From NCBI GenBank assembly GCA_017590115.1, contig JAGGNK010012559.1, forward strand, positions 5,767,706 to 5,831,705: 64,000 bases of DNA. The letters are read 5' to 3'. This document shows, in pieces, positions 1 to 12,310 of the stretch. The translations under genes and the position numbers were made by a program. Below the pieces are notes generated by a model. That model worked only from the letters and a program-made list of their open reading frames with translations. It had not been told where the DNA came from and did not search any database. The stretch is from Montifringilla adamsi. Its lineage: Eukaryota > Chordata > Aves > Passeriformes > Passeridae. Positions within the stretch are counted from its first letter, which is position 1; each line of letters starts with the position of its first letter.

Positions 1-775
1 ACAGCCAGTGTCTGACACCTGGACTGAACCCTGGCCCCAAACACCCCAAATCCTCCTCAAAATCTTGTCCAGGCTCGTCCCCACCCCGATGTCGTGGCAC
101 AGAGGGTGCAACGGATGCTTTAATTATTATTTGGCCAGGTTTGCCTCGTGCCAGGCTGGGCTGCTGAGCCAGAGCTGAGAGGTTTCACCGTCACCCCAAA
201 ATCTGCATCACCCAAGACCTCAACAGTGCTTCAGCTTCTGTGGCCCAGGCAGAGTGGGAAAAGGAGGGAAAAGCCTCAGCTGTGCTAGGGAGAGCAGCCT
301 CTGCTTACTCCGTTTATTTAATATTTTTAATTTTATTTTTCATTCTGATTTCTTTTTTTCTTTCAGGCCACCCTGCGTGGCTCAGTGTGCAGGTTGGCAG
401 TGAGGCCTCGGGGAGAGAAAATGGATTTTCTCCAGAGCAGAAACAGGGTAAAAGGCAAGGAAACAAACAAACAAACCTCCCTGGAAAAGAGCACCCAGGC
501 ACGGGACAGGCTCAGTGGGAACTGGGCAGTGCCAGCAGGAACTGAGCCCTGAACCCCAAAGAGCTCCCACGGAGAGCTGGGAGCAGGGCTGTGACCCCAA
601 TTCCATAGGGTGCAGCTCCAGCCCCCCCATGCAGACACCCCCTGTCCCTCCATGAGCCTTTTCCAAATGGGAAACCCCCATGGATCAAAGGAAGGGGCTC
701 CCAGAGCTCTGTGCCCTCCCAGCACAAAACCTGGGAGAGGATCTGGGCAGAGACCCAGCCTCGGGGGTTTTCATC
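1..775. other. intergenic, nothing recognised
   Basis: I see no exon, RNA gene or clear repeat here. Open frames are short, overlap on both strands and resemble no protein I know. By synteny this would be the flank between RUNX3 and SYF2. Confidence 0.4.
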
Positions 776-1020
776 CCATCCCACTGGCTTCCCATTCCCA
801 CCCCCTGGAGCACCGATTCTCATGGGGTCCCAAACTCACGGGGTTCCCATCCCATAGAATTCCCATTCCCATCCTATGAGATTCCCATTCCCCGGGGATC
901 CCATTCCCATTCCCCGGGGATCCTGTTCCCATCCTATGAGATTCCCACTCCCCGGGGTTCCTACTCCCATTCCCCGGGGTTCCCACTCCCATTCCCATCC
1001 CACGGGGATCCCGTTCCCAC
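776..1020. repeat. GC-rich minisatellite (CCCATTCCCCGGGG-type)
   Basis: Imperfect tandem copies built from blocks such as CCATTCCC, CCCCGGGG and CCTATGAG recur about every 20-40 bp. The repeated unit produces the long low-complexity reading frames seen on both strands here, so none of them should be taken as a gene. Confidence 0.75.
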
Positions 1021-1084
1021 CCTGCGCCCCCGGCACCCCCGGCCGAGCGTGGGGCTTTGTCTCCCTCTAGTGCACGGCGCTCCG

Positions 1085-1200
1085 GAGCCTCCGGCCAGCG
1101 GCCGGACCGGACCGGGCACCCGGACAGGGCAGGACCGGACCGGACACTCCGGACAGGGCAGGACCGGACACACCGGACACGGCCGGACAGGGCACCCCGG
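1085..1200. repeat. short GGACCGGACA / GGACAGGGCA tandem repeat
   Basis: About 115 bp of alternating GGACCGG and GGACAGGGCA blocks with high CpG content. It follows the minisatellite that ends near 1020. Confidence 0.65.
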
Positions 1201-1504
1201 GCTCAGCCGGAGCCTGTGGCCAGCAGAGCTCGCCCACTCCGTGCCCACCGGCCCCGCCGTGCCCCCCCAGCCCCGCTCGCCCCTCCTGCAGTGTGCCCGG
1301 TGTCCTGGCACAGGGAGGGTGTCCCAGCAGAGTCTGGCACCTCCCGAGGTGGCCACAGCACCCCGGGAACCCCCTGGAGCAGCAGCCCGGGTTTGTCACC
1401 TGCGGTGCCACAAGCCCTTCCTTCCACCCTGTCCCCTGGCACTCCCGGCGTGTCCTTCACACCAAAACCCTGGCACAGGGACTGGTTATCCCTGCCTGGC
1501 CATC

Positions 1505-1790
1505 CCCAACCCGCTGCAATATCTATTATTCATCTATTTGTCCATGATTCATTTATTCACTGGGAATTTGGAGGCAATCACGAGGGCACTCCTGCTCATT
1601 CTGCTATAAAAGCATTTTTGAGCCTCCTCCCTGCCAGCACGAACTTGTCTCCCCGGTTTAAAGCGCATTAATGAGCCATTACAGGGCCGGGCTCTGCTGC
1701 CCCGCGCGGGTCCAGGAGCGCCTTCGGAGCTCCCGAGATTGAGATAAACAATCGGGGGCTCGTTAATGCTCCTTAATGAGGGGTGGGCTG
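1505..1790. other. candidate conserved non-coding element
   Basis: An AT-richer, non-repetitive block inside GC-rich, repeat-laden DNA. It has several ATTA/TAAT homeodomain-type cores (around 1515-1560, 1660-1680 and 1745-1780) and no coding signal. Its composition contrast is typical of distal enhancers near developmental genes. The call rests only on composition and lack of repeats. Confidence 0.25.
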
Positions 1791-2049
1791 GGCTCGGCAG
1801 CGCCACGTCCTCCACTCCCGGCTCCCCGGGGCCTCTGCGACACGAGATGAGTGCCTGAGAACGAGTGACAGCCCAGGAGGGGACAGGAGAGCCCAAAGGT
1901 GACCTCGGCCTGCCAACCCCAGGTGCCCGCCTGGCACAGCCCCGGGCCGTGCTGCCACCCCCGCCAGAGCCGAACCGAGCCCCGCTTGGGACAGGGAAAG
2001 CAGCAGAGCAGGGACAGGCTCCTGGCGGCCGCCCAGCCCTGGTGGCCCC

Positions 2050-2366
2050 TCGCTGGGGTGACACTTCTGTTCCCAGGGGTGGCCTGTCCCCAATTCCCCT
2101 CTGCTCCTGTTCCCAGCAGTGTCACCCAGGGGTGGCCTGTCCCCAATTCCTCTCTGCTAACTGTTCCCAGCAGTTCACCCAGAGGTGGCCTGTCCCCAAT
2201 TCCCCTTCATTCCTGTTCCCAGCAGTGTCACCCAGAGGTAGCCTGTCCCCAATTCCTCTCTGCTAACGTTCCCAGGAGTGTCACCCAGAGGTGGCCTGTC
2301 CCCAATTCCCCTTCATTCCTGTTCCCAGCAGTGTCACCCAGAGATGGCTGTCCCCAATTCCCCCCC
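2050..2366. repeat. ~53-58 bp minisatellite, about 5-6 copies
   Basis: A unit containing GTGTCACCCAGAGGTGG, CCTGTCCCCAATTCC and CTGTTCCCAGCA recurs from about 2058 to 2366. One sub-class of copies carries CTCTGCTAAC and another TTCATTC, so the array has internal higher-order variation. Confidence 0.85.
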
Positions 2367-2599
2367 TCTCCTGGCTCAGGGTGACCCCACCCCGGCCCCG
2401 CAGGTGTCACCAGGCGATGGCTGCACAGGGAGGGTGGCACCGCTGGCATTCCCTGGCAGGATGAGGAGTTTGGGGCTGAGGGAGGGGAGCACGGGGCTGG
2501 GGGAGCAGGAGCACTGCTGGGCTCCAGCTGGAGCCTGGAGCTCTGCAGCAGCAGCAGCATCCTGGGCTCCAGCAGGCACAGAAAAGCTGCAGAGATGGA

Positions 2600-3110
2600 T
2601 TTTGCATCCATCCTTGTGGCTCCTAGAATATCTTCATAAGCCACAATGTGCCCTTAATCCCACAACAAAATCAAGTCAAAGAGCAATTAATATTCTGATA
2701 CCTGTGGCTGGCTGAAGTGATATAGAGCTGAAGATTTCTTTTTCCATTTCACTCCAACTGTGGTTTTGTTTTTTTCCAGCCATTCTCTGGTCAGTGGTTT
2801 TAGGGGCACCAAGGTTCACTTTTGTGGGTAACCTCCACTGTTAGCTGTTGATTTAATTAACTCAGGCTCCTCTGCCTCCTTGACCATACCAACCCCAGCA
2901 GGGCTGGAGAGCAAACGCAGGATTAAGGTCGGGGATGGGGGGGTTTGAGCTTAAGCTTTGAAATAAAAGCACTGAGAAATTAAAAATGATTGCTCTGAAG
3001 GACTGGGCTCTGCCACAGCAGGGTTGGTTGTTTAATCCTAAACTCGATTAGGAACAAACTTTTGTTGCCTAAGCTTGAACCAAGAGTTAATGGATGAGTT
3101 CAGCACCCAA
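2600..3110. other. candidate regulatory block with RUNX-type motifs
   Basis: An AT-rich non-coding stretch between a minisatellite and GC-rich sequence. Runt-type cores occur at 2640-2645 (GCCACA), 2703-2708 (TGTGGC) and 2759-2767 (TGTGGTTTT). Because RUNX3 is the expected neighbour to the left, an autoregulatory element is conceivable. Short motifs like these also occur by chance, and there is no direct evidence of function. Confidence 0.2.
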
Positions 3111-3489
3111 AAGTGAAGGTGCAGCCACGGGGATGTGAGAGGGGCAGCACCCAAGGGCAGCTCTGGATGTTTTGCTGAGATTTCTGATTGCATCCCCACC
3201 AAAAAAACAGAGAATACTGGAATTTCTGGGCAGGGAAACACCCCCAGAGCTCGGGGAAGCGACCTGCTGTCCCCAGGAGCTGCAGGTCCGAGCCCAGGTG
3301 GGGCTGGGAGAAGAAGATCCCAAGTCCTCCATATCAGGATCAGGGGGAAAACCTGATCCAAACCCTGAACCAAAGCAGGATTTACTGACACAGCCCCTCC
3401 TCTGGGCCCTGAGACAAACCCAGTCCCACCCCAGGGACCCTCAGAGCACCCAGGGGTGCTCCCTGAGGAGCTCCTGACCTTCACCAGCC

Positions 3490-3790
3490 CCGGGTGAGCC
3501 TGCCTTGTTTTTAGCAACCTCGTTGAAATTTAAATTGATTTGTTATTTATCCAACTGACAACAAAGAGAGGAGAAAACAGTCCTAACTCAGTGCGCTGGG
3601 GAGATTGAATTCCTGTATCACTGTCAGCTGCATTAACTGACTTCCTGGAGCTAAATTCAATTAGGGCAGCATTCCCTAGCATTAATAAATCAATACCGAT
3701 GCCATTTTGATATATTTTGAACGTCTTTCATTATACATTTCGGGGCAGGGATTAGGGCTGAACTGGAAGTTAATGGGACGTGACAGGGCG
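3490..3790. other. candidate conserved non-coding element
   Basis: A non-repetitive AT-rich island with many homeodomain-type cores (AATTTAAATTGATT near 3525, TTAATAAATCAAT near 3682) and a Sox-like AACAAAGAG near 3561. There is no coding frame and no CR1 or minisatellite similarity. The call is based on composition contrast only. Confidence 0.25.
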
Positions 3791-4126
3791 GGCGGGGTTG
3801 GGAGGCAGAGCCTGGCAGCAGCGCTGGCTGCAATTGCTTTGTGCTGCAAAAGGTGAAACAAAAGAGCTGCTGGAGTTCCCTGTCGGGAATGATCCCGGCC
3901 AGGAGCTCTTCAGAGGAGCTCGAGGCCAGCAGAAATTCCTCTGGGATGGAAATAAAGGTATTGAGCCCCTCCCGCAGCAGATTTTGGGAGGTTCACGCCT
4001 GGCCTTTGTCTCTCCCTGGTGCTGCCCTAAGTGAAAGGCTCGATGCTGGAGAAGAGAAGGCTCTGGGGAGATTCTCCTGCAGCCTTGGAGGGTTTGTGAA
4101 AATCAGGGAGAGTGAATTTCCACGGG

Positions 4127-4390
4127 CAGAGGGTGACAGGACAAGGGAGGAGTGGTTATAAATGCACGGAGGAGAAATTGAGGTGGGATATTGGGAAGAA
4201 ATTCATCCCTCAGAGAGGGGTGAGACCTTGGCACAGGGTGTCCAGAGGAGCTGAGGCTGCCCCTGGATCCCTGGCAGTGCCCAAGGCCAGGCTGGAGCAG
4301 CCAGGGACAGTGGGAGGTGTCCCTGCCATGGCAGGGGTGGCACTGGCTGGATTTTAAGGTCCCTTCCATCCCAAACCCTTCTGGGATCCC
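4127..4390 (+). mobile_element. CR1 LINE fragment (3' end, 5'-truncated)
   Basis: The block reads in CR1 3'-end order: GGATATTGGGAAGAAATTC, then GGCACAGGGTGTCCAGAGGA, the CCTGGCAGTGCCCAAGGCC segment, CCCTGCCATGGCAGGGG and a closing AAGGTCCCTTCCATCCC. The order places it on the plus strand. It is diverged and carries no reverse-transcriptase frame. Confidence 0.85.
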
Positions 4391-5910
4391 CTAAACCCAA
4401 AATCCCAGCAGCTCAGCTGGGCCCTCCCCAGCTCCCCTGGTATTGTAAATCAAAGGAACTCCAACGAGGGTGAGGGAGAGAGAATGAAGTATCTGACTCC
4501 AAATTATCAGAAGGCTAATGAATTATTTCATTTTATTTTATTATATTATATACATTCCATCTAAACTGAATCCACTCTGCACACAACTGCACAGCACTGC
4601 ACTCCTCTCTTAATTTTCTCCTGATTGTCTCAAACAGTCCAAAGCACACACACACTTTCTAGGCCAAGGAAACAAAACATCTTCACTTTAGAGAAACAAT
4701 CTTTATATTACATTCTACTTTAACACAACACAGACGCAGCAAGTAAAATAAGAATTGTGCTTTCCCTTTCTCTGAGGTTCAGAGGATGTGAATCTCAGAG
4801 ATGTTCCTGGGAAGAATTGTGCCTTGCTTTTCCCCGTGCAGAGAAATGTGGCAGCACATCCCAGGTACCATCAATCACTCAGCCCGAGCCCTGCAAAGCA
4901 CCAGTGAAGCCTTTCCCAGTAAAGCAGCGCCTTGCAAAGCACAGCCTGAGCCTCTTCAAGGCTTAAAAGCATCTGAACGGCCTGGAGGGACCATTCCTGC
5001 TGCACCTGGGGATGGATAAAGATGGAAAATAATCGGGTGTCCGCAGGGCTGCTGTGCTCAGCTTGGAGGAATTAGCATGGCTCATTCAGCCCTTCGGGAC
5101 AGGAAAGGTGTGGGGCTCCTCTGGGTTTTTGTGAAAAAAAAAAAAAAAATGGAAAATTAAAAGTCTGAGGCGACTCCTGGCTCGTTCCCAGTGAGATTGT
5201 TGCTGTTGTGTCCCCAAAAAGCCTCCACAGGGGTCAGGGATGTGCAGAAACCCTTCCCCTCCCACCCAGAAACTTTCTCCTCCACCAAAAACCTCCAAGC
5301 TTCAAAGCCCCAGCAAATCCCAATTTTTCCTTTGCCAAGCAAGCCGGGCCCCCCCAGTCACGTTATCCCACCCATAAAATCAAAAAATGCCATTAAGAGC
5401 AACTCAGAGTCAGGAGTGCCCTTTGAAAACCAGCTGTTTCCACTTTCAGGGGCACCAGAAGCTGCAAGGGTGCAGGGTTTATGAAGATTTTCCATGCTTG
5501 ACTTGGAAAAACGAAATAAATCCATGGAAGGAGCCCTGAGAGGGCAGGGCCTGTCCCATCCTCTCGCAATTCATTAGATCCTTCCTCCTCCCGGGGCAGG
5601 TGCTGATCAAGGGAAGGGGCGGGAGGTGGAAAAAGCCGCCCCATTTTTGATCAAAACCGGTTCAATCCCGACAAAAGAACAAGTGGCTCTTTTTCCAAGT
5701 GGCTTCCACAGCCTTGTAAAAAAGGGAAATGACCCTGTAAAACTCAGCCTTGGGTGATTTGGGGGCAGCTCAGCCCAGGCCCCAAAATGCTGAGGGCTCC
5801 CAAAGGAGCTGTGCCCTAAAAGGCAGCGCTTGGCACCCCCAGGTGATGCTAAAAACCAAATTAGGATTAATCCCAGCAGGGATCCGGGTCTGGGGCAGGA
5901 TCAGCTCCTT
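4391..5910. other. intergenic, nothing recognised
   Basis: Mixed-composition DNA with an ATTTTATTTTATTATATT tract near 4530 and a 16-bp A run near 5133. I find no exon, RNA gene or tandem array. Confidence 0.35.
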
Positions 5911-6060
5911 TTCACAGAATTATGGGGTTTTTTGGCCTGGAAGGGACCTTCAAGCCCATCCAGTCCCTGGTAGGGACACCTCCCACCATCCCAGGCTGTT
6001 CCCAGCCCATCCAGCCCTTCCCAAATTCTTCCAGCAGGGCTGGGCTCTCCTGAGGGGCTG
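5911..6060 (-). mobile_element. CR1 LINE fragment, minus strand
   Basis: Contains CACAGAATTATGGGG, GGCCTGGAAGGGACCTTCAA, CCATCCAGTCCC and GGACACCTCCCACCATCCC. This is the reverse complement of the CR1 3' terminus. The insertion therefore lies on the minus strand, truncated after about 150 bp. Confidence 0.85.
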
Positions 6061-9000
6061 TGAAAATCCAAACGGAGCCGTTTTGGCCTCAGCTGTGGCT
6101 CTGCCAAACGAGCCCTGGCATTTTCTGCCCACTCCTGAGGGATCCGAGGGGGTTTATGGCCCCTGCAGGGGGTGGGAACTCGGCTGTTGTGGGTTTTTAC
6201 TTCGCTTGGCCACGGAGACCAAAGCAAACAAATGAATGTTCGATTAAGCCCAGGCTCAGGGAGGATTTTCCACCTCGGCCACAGGCAGCAAACCCTCCTG
6301 GGTGCGATGGCAGTGACTGAATTTGGGCAAAACAGAGGCAAAATCAGACCCAGGCACTTCCAGCTCTGCCTGCCAGGCTCCCCAGTGAGGGGGGTGGGTG
6401 CTGCTGTCCCTTTGTCCCCCCTCAAGGACCACCCAAGGGTGCACCCAGGGGTTTTCCTGGCCTGCCCAGCCTCTCTAAAGGACATTTCTCCCTCTCCCAG
6501 GCAGCCAAACCCCACCCTGCCCCAGGAGAGAGCCAAATCCCCACCAGCAGCCCCAGGCAGCCTCCCCCCAGTGCACAAAGAGGATTTATTCCCTCTCCAA
6601 ATTCCACTTTAATTTCACATCCCCAGCCCCTCCACCTGCCTCCCGTCCACGTTCGTGCCAGGTGAGACCCCAAACCCAACCGCCCCCAGGGCTGGTTCCC
6701 CCCAACTTCCCCAGCTGAACCCACTCTGGGGGAGAAGGAGAAGAAGAATCAGGAATGGCTTTGCCCAGATGTGTTGCACAACCTTTAAAAAAGCAGAAGC
6801 CTCACTTGCAGAGAAACCTGTGCTGGGCAGCCCCGAGGAGCCCCAAACCTCTCTGCCCACAGCCCTGATGAGCAAGAACTCCTCAGAGGGGAGAAATCCT
6901 CTCTCCCCACGCCAGGGATGGCTCCAGGTTTGCTCCCTGCTGCCACCAGCCCAGGGAGGGGACACAAAAGCTGGGAGATCCCCACATCTGCCCAAGAGAG
7001 GTCGGGTTTCTCCTGGTTTTAATTAATTAAAGATGGAGAACTCGTGGCCAAGAGAGCTGGGGCTGTCGGGCACAAAATCCCGGGTATGGACGTGAAAATC
7101 AGCCAAATCTTCGATGACCCAACAGGGAGAGCAATAAAAGGCTGAAAATTGGCCCATTCCAGAAATAACCCGGGCAGTTCCTGAATTACCTCGGCGTTAA
7201 TGGAGCTGCTGTGCTGTGCTGTGCTGGCAGGACACCCAGAGCTGCCCTGGTCCCCAGCAATCGATGCAGGAGAGCTCTGCTGGCCCCTCCTCAGGGCAGC
7301 AGGGATGGGGATCCCACACCCCCCTCAGCCCAGCCCCACCACCATCCCCTAAAACCAACCCCAGAACCAGCAGGACACAGCAGGAACGACCCCCCCCCAC
7401 ATGCAGTGCAGCCCAAATCCCTCATTTTTCCCCCCAAACAAAGCTCTCCCTCCCCAGAGCCATTTGTTGATCCTCACAGCACCAGGCTCATCTCAGGGCC
7501 CAGCCCCTCTCCCTTTCCCTCCTTGCCTTCGCTTCAGACGTGACCTTTTGATTTCTCGGGTAGAGTGTAAATTACATGTCGCCAGCATAAAATATTAAAT
7601 CCAATTTATATTTAATTATTGATGTTATTATGTATTCCATAGTAATGGCAGCAGGAAAAAAAAGAAGATCTCCACCCCACCATTAAAGAGCTCGGTTGCA
7701 TTAGCAGCTTCTTGAGGTTAAGATTTCTTCCTCCGCTCCTTCTTAACCGTAAGATTGATGGGGATGGGGGGATTTTGTAAATAGTCTTCCAGAAATATTT
7801 TATCTGATTATTGTACCTATAAAAGGGAGCCGGGAGGGGGAGAAGGGACCTTTTTAAACCGCTGATAATTTGCTCAGCTAAAGGGCAAAGAGCTCCCCAG
7901 CAACCCCAGTGCAGGCCCCGCAGGCAGAGAGGGGCCGTGGAAACCAGGCTGGGTTTAAGGGGAAAAAAAAGAGCTGGTGGGGAACCACAGTGGTTTTTCC
8001 AGCTGAGATTTAACCAGTCTGTTAAACTCCAGAGTGAGGTTTTTACTAAAATATTAATCAATTCTGCTTAGACTTGATTAAGGTAATTTTCTCCCCATTT
8101 ATATTTAATGTGGGAGCCACCCAAGGTGTGCAGGGCTTGGTTGCGTTGGGTTTGTGGACACCCAGCAAGGACTGGGGGTCCACCAGGGCCAAGCTCATCC
8201 AAAATGCCACGAGGAAACCCCCAAATCACCTTCACCCCTCGCCACAACAGCTCCAGGTTCACCAAAACACGGCAATAATTCCATTTATTCCGCAGTACCC
8301 ACGCCCCCACCAGCTCCTCACTCACCACAATAAAAACAGCATTAAAACCAGCATTATCCCCTCGCTTTAAAATTCAAATCAATAGAGCAAATGGAGAGAA
8401 TCCGACTCAAGAAAAGTCAGGAGAACGAATCCATCTGGGGCTGCCAGGAGGCCGCTAAGTGCTGCGGTGTCACCCGCTGGGTGACAGCCTCTGGGAGCAG
8501 CCAGCTTTGGGGGCAAAGCTTCTGCAGCCCCCCGGGGCTGCTCCCTGAGCAAACAAAGAAATGGTCAATCCCAAAGAAACGGTTCCCTGATGTTCCCTGG
8601 CTCGGAACATGCCGGAGCTGCTGGGCAGGAGCTGCTCAGGGACACCCAAAGGCTCTGCAGGGCTCCCTCCTTTCCCTGAGCTCTAAAAGCCAAACAAATC
8701 CGTTTGAATTTGCTCTTAAAGCAGAGTTTTGGAAAAATCTTTCTCGCCTTTAGTTGGGGTTGGAAATGCCCCTCAGCAGCCCAGAAAGCTCCAGCCAGCC
8801 CCAGGGATCACCCAAGGGCAGCTTTTCCTCTCCTATCCCCAGGAGCTGCAGGTGAGCTCTGCTGCTGCTCACCCACCTGTGCAGAGACCCCAAAACCTGC
8901 TGGGCCAGAGGTCCAGAGCTTCCTCTGATCTTGCCCTGCTCCACAAATTTCCCCTTTTTGCTGCTTTGCTTCTCCCAGGGCTCCGTCACACGAGGATTTG

Positions 9001-9690
9001 GGGAGGATTTGGGACATTTCAGCATCACAGCAGCTCCGAGGAGCAGCAGCAGCTTCCCCAGCTGGTGTTTGCAGCAGCTCGGGAGCAGGGCCAGCCCTTC
9101 CGCGGCTCCTCCGTGCTTCCATCGCTGCTCCTTGCTCTTTTATCTTTTCCCTTTTTGGTTTTTTTTGGGGGTTTTTTTTTGGTCCTCCCAGCGGCAGGAC
9201 CGGCAAACCCCCCGTGCTCCACGGCCAGGTCCAGAGCCGGATCCCTCCCATCCTCATCCTCTCCCATCCCGCTCCGTCCTGGTGTTAATTAACGCAAATT
9301 GTCGCGCTAATTATCCCCTTCAATTACGGTCTGTGGCGCACAAACCAGTTCCAGGAGAATTCTCAACCCGCACCCCCCGATCCAGCAGCGATTCCCAAAC
9401 GCCGCCTGCTCACGGCCCGATCTCCACCTTCATTTAAAGGACATTTCTGCGCATAAATGACAGCGCAGCCCGAGGTTTTTATCAGAAACCTCCCAAAAAA
9501 AACCCCAAGATTGCCAAATCCCGATGCCCCACGAGCATCAGGGACCCTAAAACCCCACAGCCTGGATCGGCTTTAATCCCATTTTTATCGCTGCAGCCCC
9601 AATCCAGGTGGCACCAGCGCATTCTGCAGGTGACAAAACCCTGCTCTGCTGCGGCCGCGGGGCTGGTGGGTGCCCGTGGGGACACGGAGG
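6061..9690. other. intergenic; two AT-rich candidate elements, otherwise unremarkable
   Basis: No gene is recognised. Two non-repetitive AT-rich blocks stand out from the GC-rich surroundings: about 7540-7800 (TAAATTACATGTCGCC, AATTTATATTTAATTATTG) and about 8000-8110 (ATTAATCAATTCTGC, TTGATTAAGGTAATTTTC). A third, shorter one at about 9285-9335 holds TTAATTAACGCAAATTG and CTAATTATCCCC. All could be enhancers, but composition is the only evidence. The remainder is GC-rich with runs of C and G. Confidence 0.25.
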
Positions 9691-9698
9691 GATGGCCC

Positions 9699-9772
9699 AG
9701 GTGACAGATCCTGGCCGCGGTGACAAATCTTGGCCACGGTGACAAATCCTGGCCACGGTGACAAACTGGCCG
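9699..9772. repeat. 20-bp tandem repeat, ~3.7 copies
   Basis: The unit GGTGACAAATCCTGGCCACG repeats head to tail with single-base differences (GGTGACAGATCCTGGCCGCG, GGTGACAAATCTTGGCCACG). Confidence 0.85.
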
Positions 9773-11945
9773 AGCCACCGCGCCGAGCTGTCGCCTCCCT
9801 GCCGGGGCACGCTCGGAAACAACTGGAATAAAACTCTGGAATCATTCTGGAATCACTCTGGACCCAGTGCCCCGTGGGGGACGCGGTGTCCCGACGGGAT
9901 GGGGGGACAGGGAGAGGCGGCTCCCTCCTTTGTGACACCCAGGATGGGACAGAGCCCCGCTTTTAGGGGGAGCAGAAATGTCACAGCTCGGGGAGGAGGC
10001 AAAGGACAAATCCCCGGGCTGGGTTTGGAAGGGAGGAGGCAAAGGCAGCCGGGCTGAACTTCCAGCGGGGTACATCCCAAACCCCGCTCGCTGCATCCGA
10101 GCCCATCTGGGTGCGAGGCTCCAGGATGGAGCCGCTTCCCCCTCTCCGCCCCCCGGGCTAATTTTACCCGGTCTGGCCGGAGCTCGCAGCCCCTGGTTCT
10201 CGTTACCCCCCCGCCGCGCTCCAGGCACGCAGCATTTTTGCAAAGTTAACAGGGTAGCAGAAATATCCTTGTTTTGTTTTTGCCTTTGGCCACTCTAAAG
10301 TTGCGCTTCCAAAGTTGGGAAAAAGTTACGAAGTAGCAAGAGGCGGGGTGGTGGGGGGGGAATAAAATAAAATAAAGTGAAATAAAGTAAAAAAAGAACG
10401 GCCCAACCCAAAGCCAAGCGACAGAGATTAGACAAAAGCATAAATAACCTCTGGGCTCTGGGGGGTTGATCGTGCTCCAGGGCGAAAGAAGGGAAAAAAA
10501 AAACTCAGACTGTGAAAAACTGCAGTTTGTGTATTAAAAACCCAACGAAAACAACGCAAATGTGCCCAGGCAGTGACGCCAGCCCAGCCCCGCAGAGGGA
10601 CCCGACGGCTGCAGCTCCCCAGCCCCGGCCGGGGGTCCTGGCCCACAGCAGGGCCTGCTTTGGGGGAAAATCCACAATTTCCATCTTGGCACCGCTGGGA
10701 TGAGAGCACGGCCCCAGCTCGGGCACGGGGATGAGCTCAGGGGGTCAAAGGCGTCCGGAGAGACGGAAAACAAGGGGGAGCAGGGAGGGCAGGGAGAGGG
10801 AAGGGGCTGACCCTGAAAGGGGCAAACGGCCAGCTCAGAATGGCTCGAATGGCCCAAAACGTGGCCAAGAGCTGGTGACAGCCCTGAACAGCACTAGGAG
10901 CTGTCCCAGCCCCTGCTGGGGGGTGAATAAACACATCCAGGAGCCCCAGGGCTCGCAGCAGCCCCGAATTTCTGCATTTTCTGTGTTTCGCATCCCGAGG
11001 GCCGAGCTGGAAGTGCAGCAGAGGGAAGCGGGACACTCGAGCTTTGCAGCTCAGCCCTGCCCGGAGGGACAAACCAGCGATGGAACCCAAAGCTCCGCGT
11101 CCCCTGGAGCCATCCCAGCCCCGGGGACAGCCCGAGGTCCCGGCCGAGAGGAAACGGCCCCAGCGGAGGGTGAGGAAGCTGCGGAGCGCTGGTGAACACA
11201 TGGCCGCGGGAGCGAAAGCCAAATGCAGAAGGAAGAAGAAGGTGACAGCGGAGATACCGTGACTAACGGGACCTTCCCGGGCTGCGGGGGAACCGGCGCT
11301 GCCTTGAGGCGGCCGGGGATGTGCTGGGAGCTCGGCGAGGCCCCCCGATAGCATCAAATGGCGCCCAGGTGGTTCCGAGGATGACAGATAAAGGCGGCGA
11401 GCAGGAACACGATTGCAGAAGTGACACCCGCGCCAGTTCTCGGCCAGGCTCGGTGGTTTCTCACCTCAGGTCGCAGAGCACATTCCCCAAACCCGGCCCT
11501 GGATGAGCATCCTCAAAGATTTCCTAACCCCGAGGCAGGCAGAGTGTTGGTGCAGCGGCGGGCAGCATCCCCACACCCCTAAATCCCCCCATTCCCAAAA
11601 TATCCCCTCTCAGCCCTGCACTCGGGGGCCTTTCCCCCACACTGAACTACCCAAAGGCTTTTCCATCGGGGAATTATTGCCTTTGGTGCCTTCCCCAGCT
11701 GCCACAAAGGAGGGGAGAGCTCGAGGGGCTCCCAAAAAAAACAGGAACCTCCCAAAATCCCCTGCCCGGCAGCCGGGGGGGCTCTGGGTGAGGGATGCTC
11801 TGGGCAGGAGCATCTCCCGTGGGACAGGCGGGATGGAGCAGGCTCAGAGCAGAGCTAAACTCGAATTCCCCCTGGAACTGAGATCCCCGGGCAGGAGCAG
11901 CAGCCCCAGCTTGCTCGCAGCCCTTCTCCGCTCCTTTCACCAAAG
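9773..11945. other. intergenic, nothing recognised
   Basis: GC-rich DNA with an AATAAAATAAAATAAAGTG simple repeat at about 10360-10397. Overlapping frames occur on both strands but none resembles a known protein, and I see no flanking splice pattern. Confidence 0.3.
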
Positions 11946-12310
11946 TCTCACCATATTAAGCAGCTGAACTGCATCATCCGAGGAGTGTCAAATTGGTTTT
12001 AGATGGTTCTAATTATAACCAGGAAGTTTTAAAGTGTGTGGGTGGAAAGGAATGCAGCAGATTAATTTAATAGCAGTTACCACGGCACAATGGTGCTTCA
12101 ATTAAGAGTCCTTTCTGACTGGGATTTGTTGCTTTTGTTTCTTTTTTTTTTTTTTTCCTTTTCCCTGTTAATAATAAATGTCACAAATGAGAATAGACAT
12201 ATTACTTCATCAGATGCTTTGGCATATCTCGTCGCAGAGAGCCTTTTGTGCAGAAATAGTAGCTGAAAGGGTAATTTTATGGGGCTTAGCACTCACTTAA
12301 CACTTTAGGA
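11946..12310. other. candidate conserved non-coding element (strongest in the desert)
   Basis: About 360 bp of non-repetitive, AT-rich sequence bordered by GC-rich DNA on both sides. It contains TCAAATTGGTTTTAG, CTAATTATAACCAGG, GCAGATTAATTTAATAGC and a runt-like ACCACGG near 12080. A T-rich run lies near 12142-12160. Its length and texture resemble deeply conserved vertebrate enhancers. This is inference; no alignment was possible. Confidence 0.3.

Noticed and set aside
680..1671. Long overlapping frames (309 and 204 codons) on plus, several on minus
   Set aside because: They cross minisatellites and GC-rich DNA, both strands are open at once, and no protein family is recognised.
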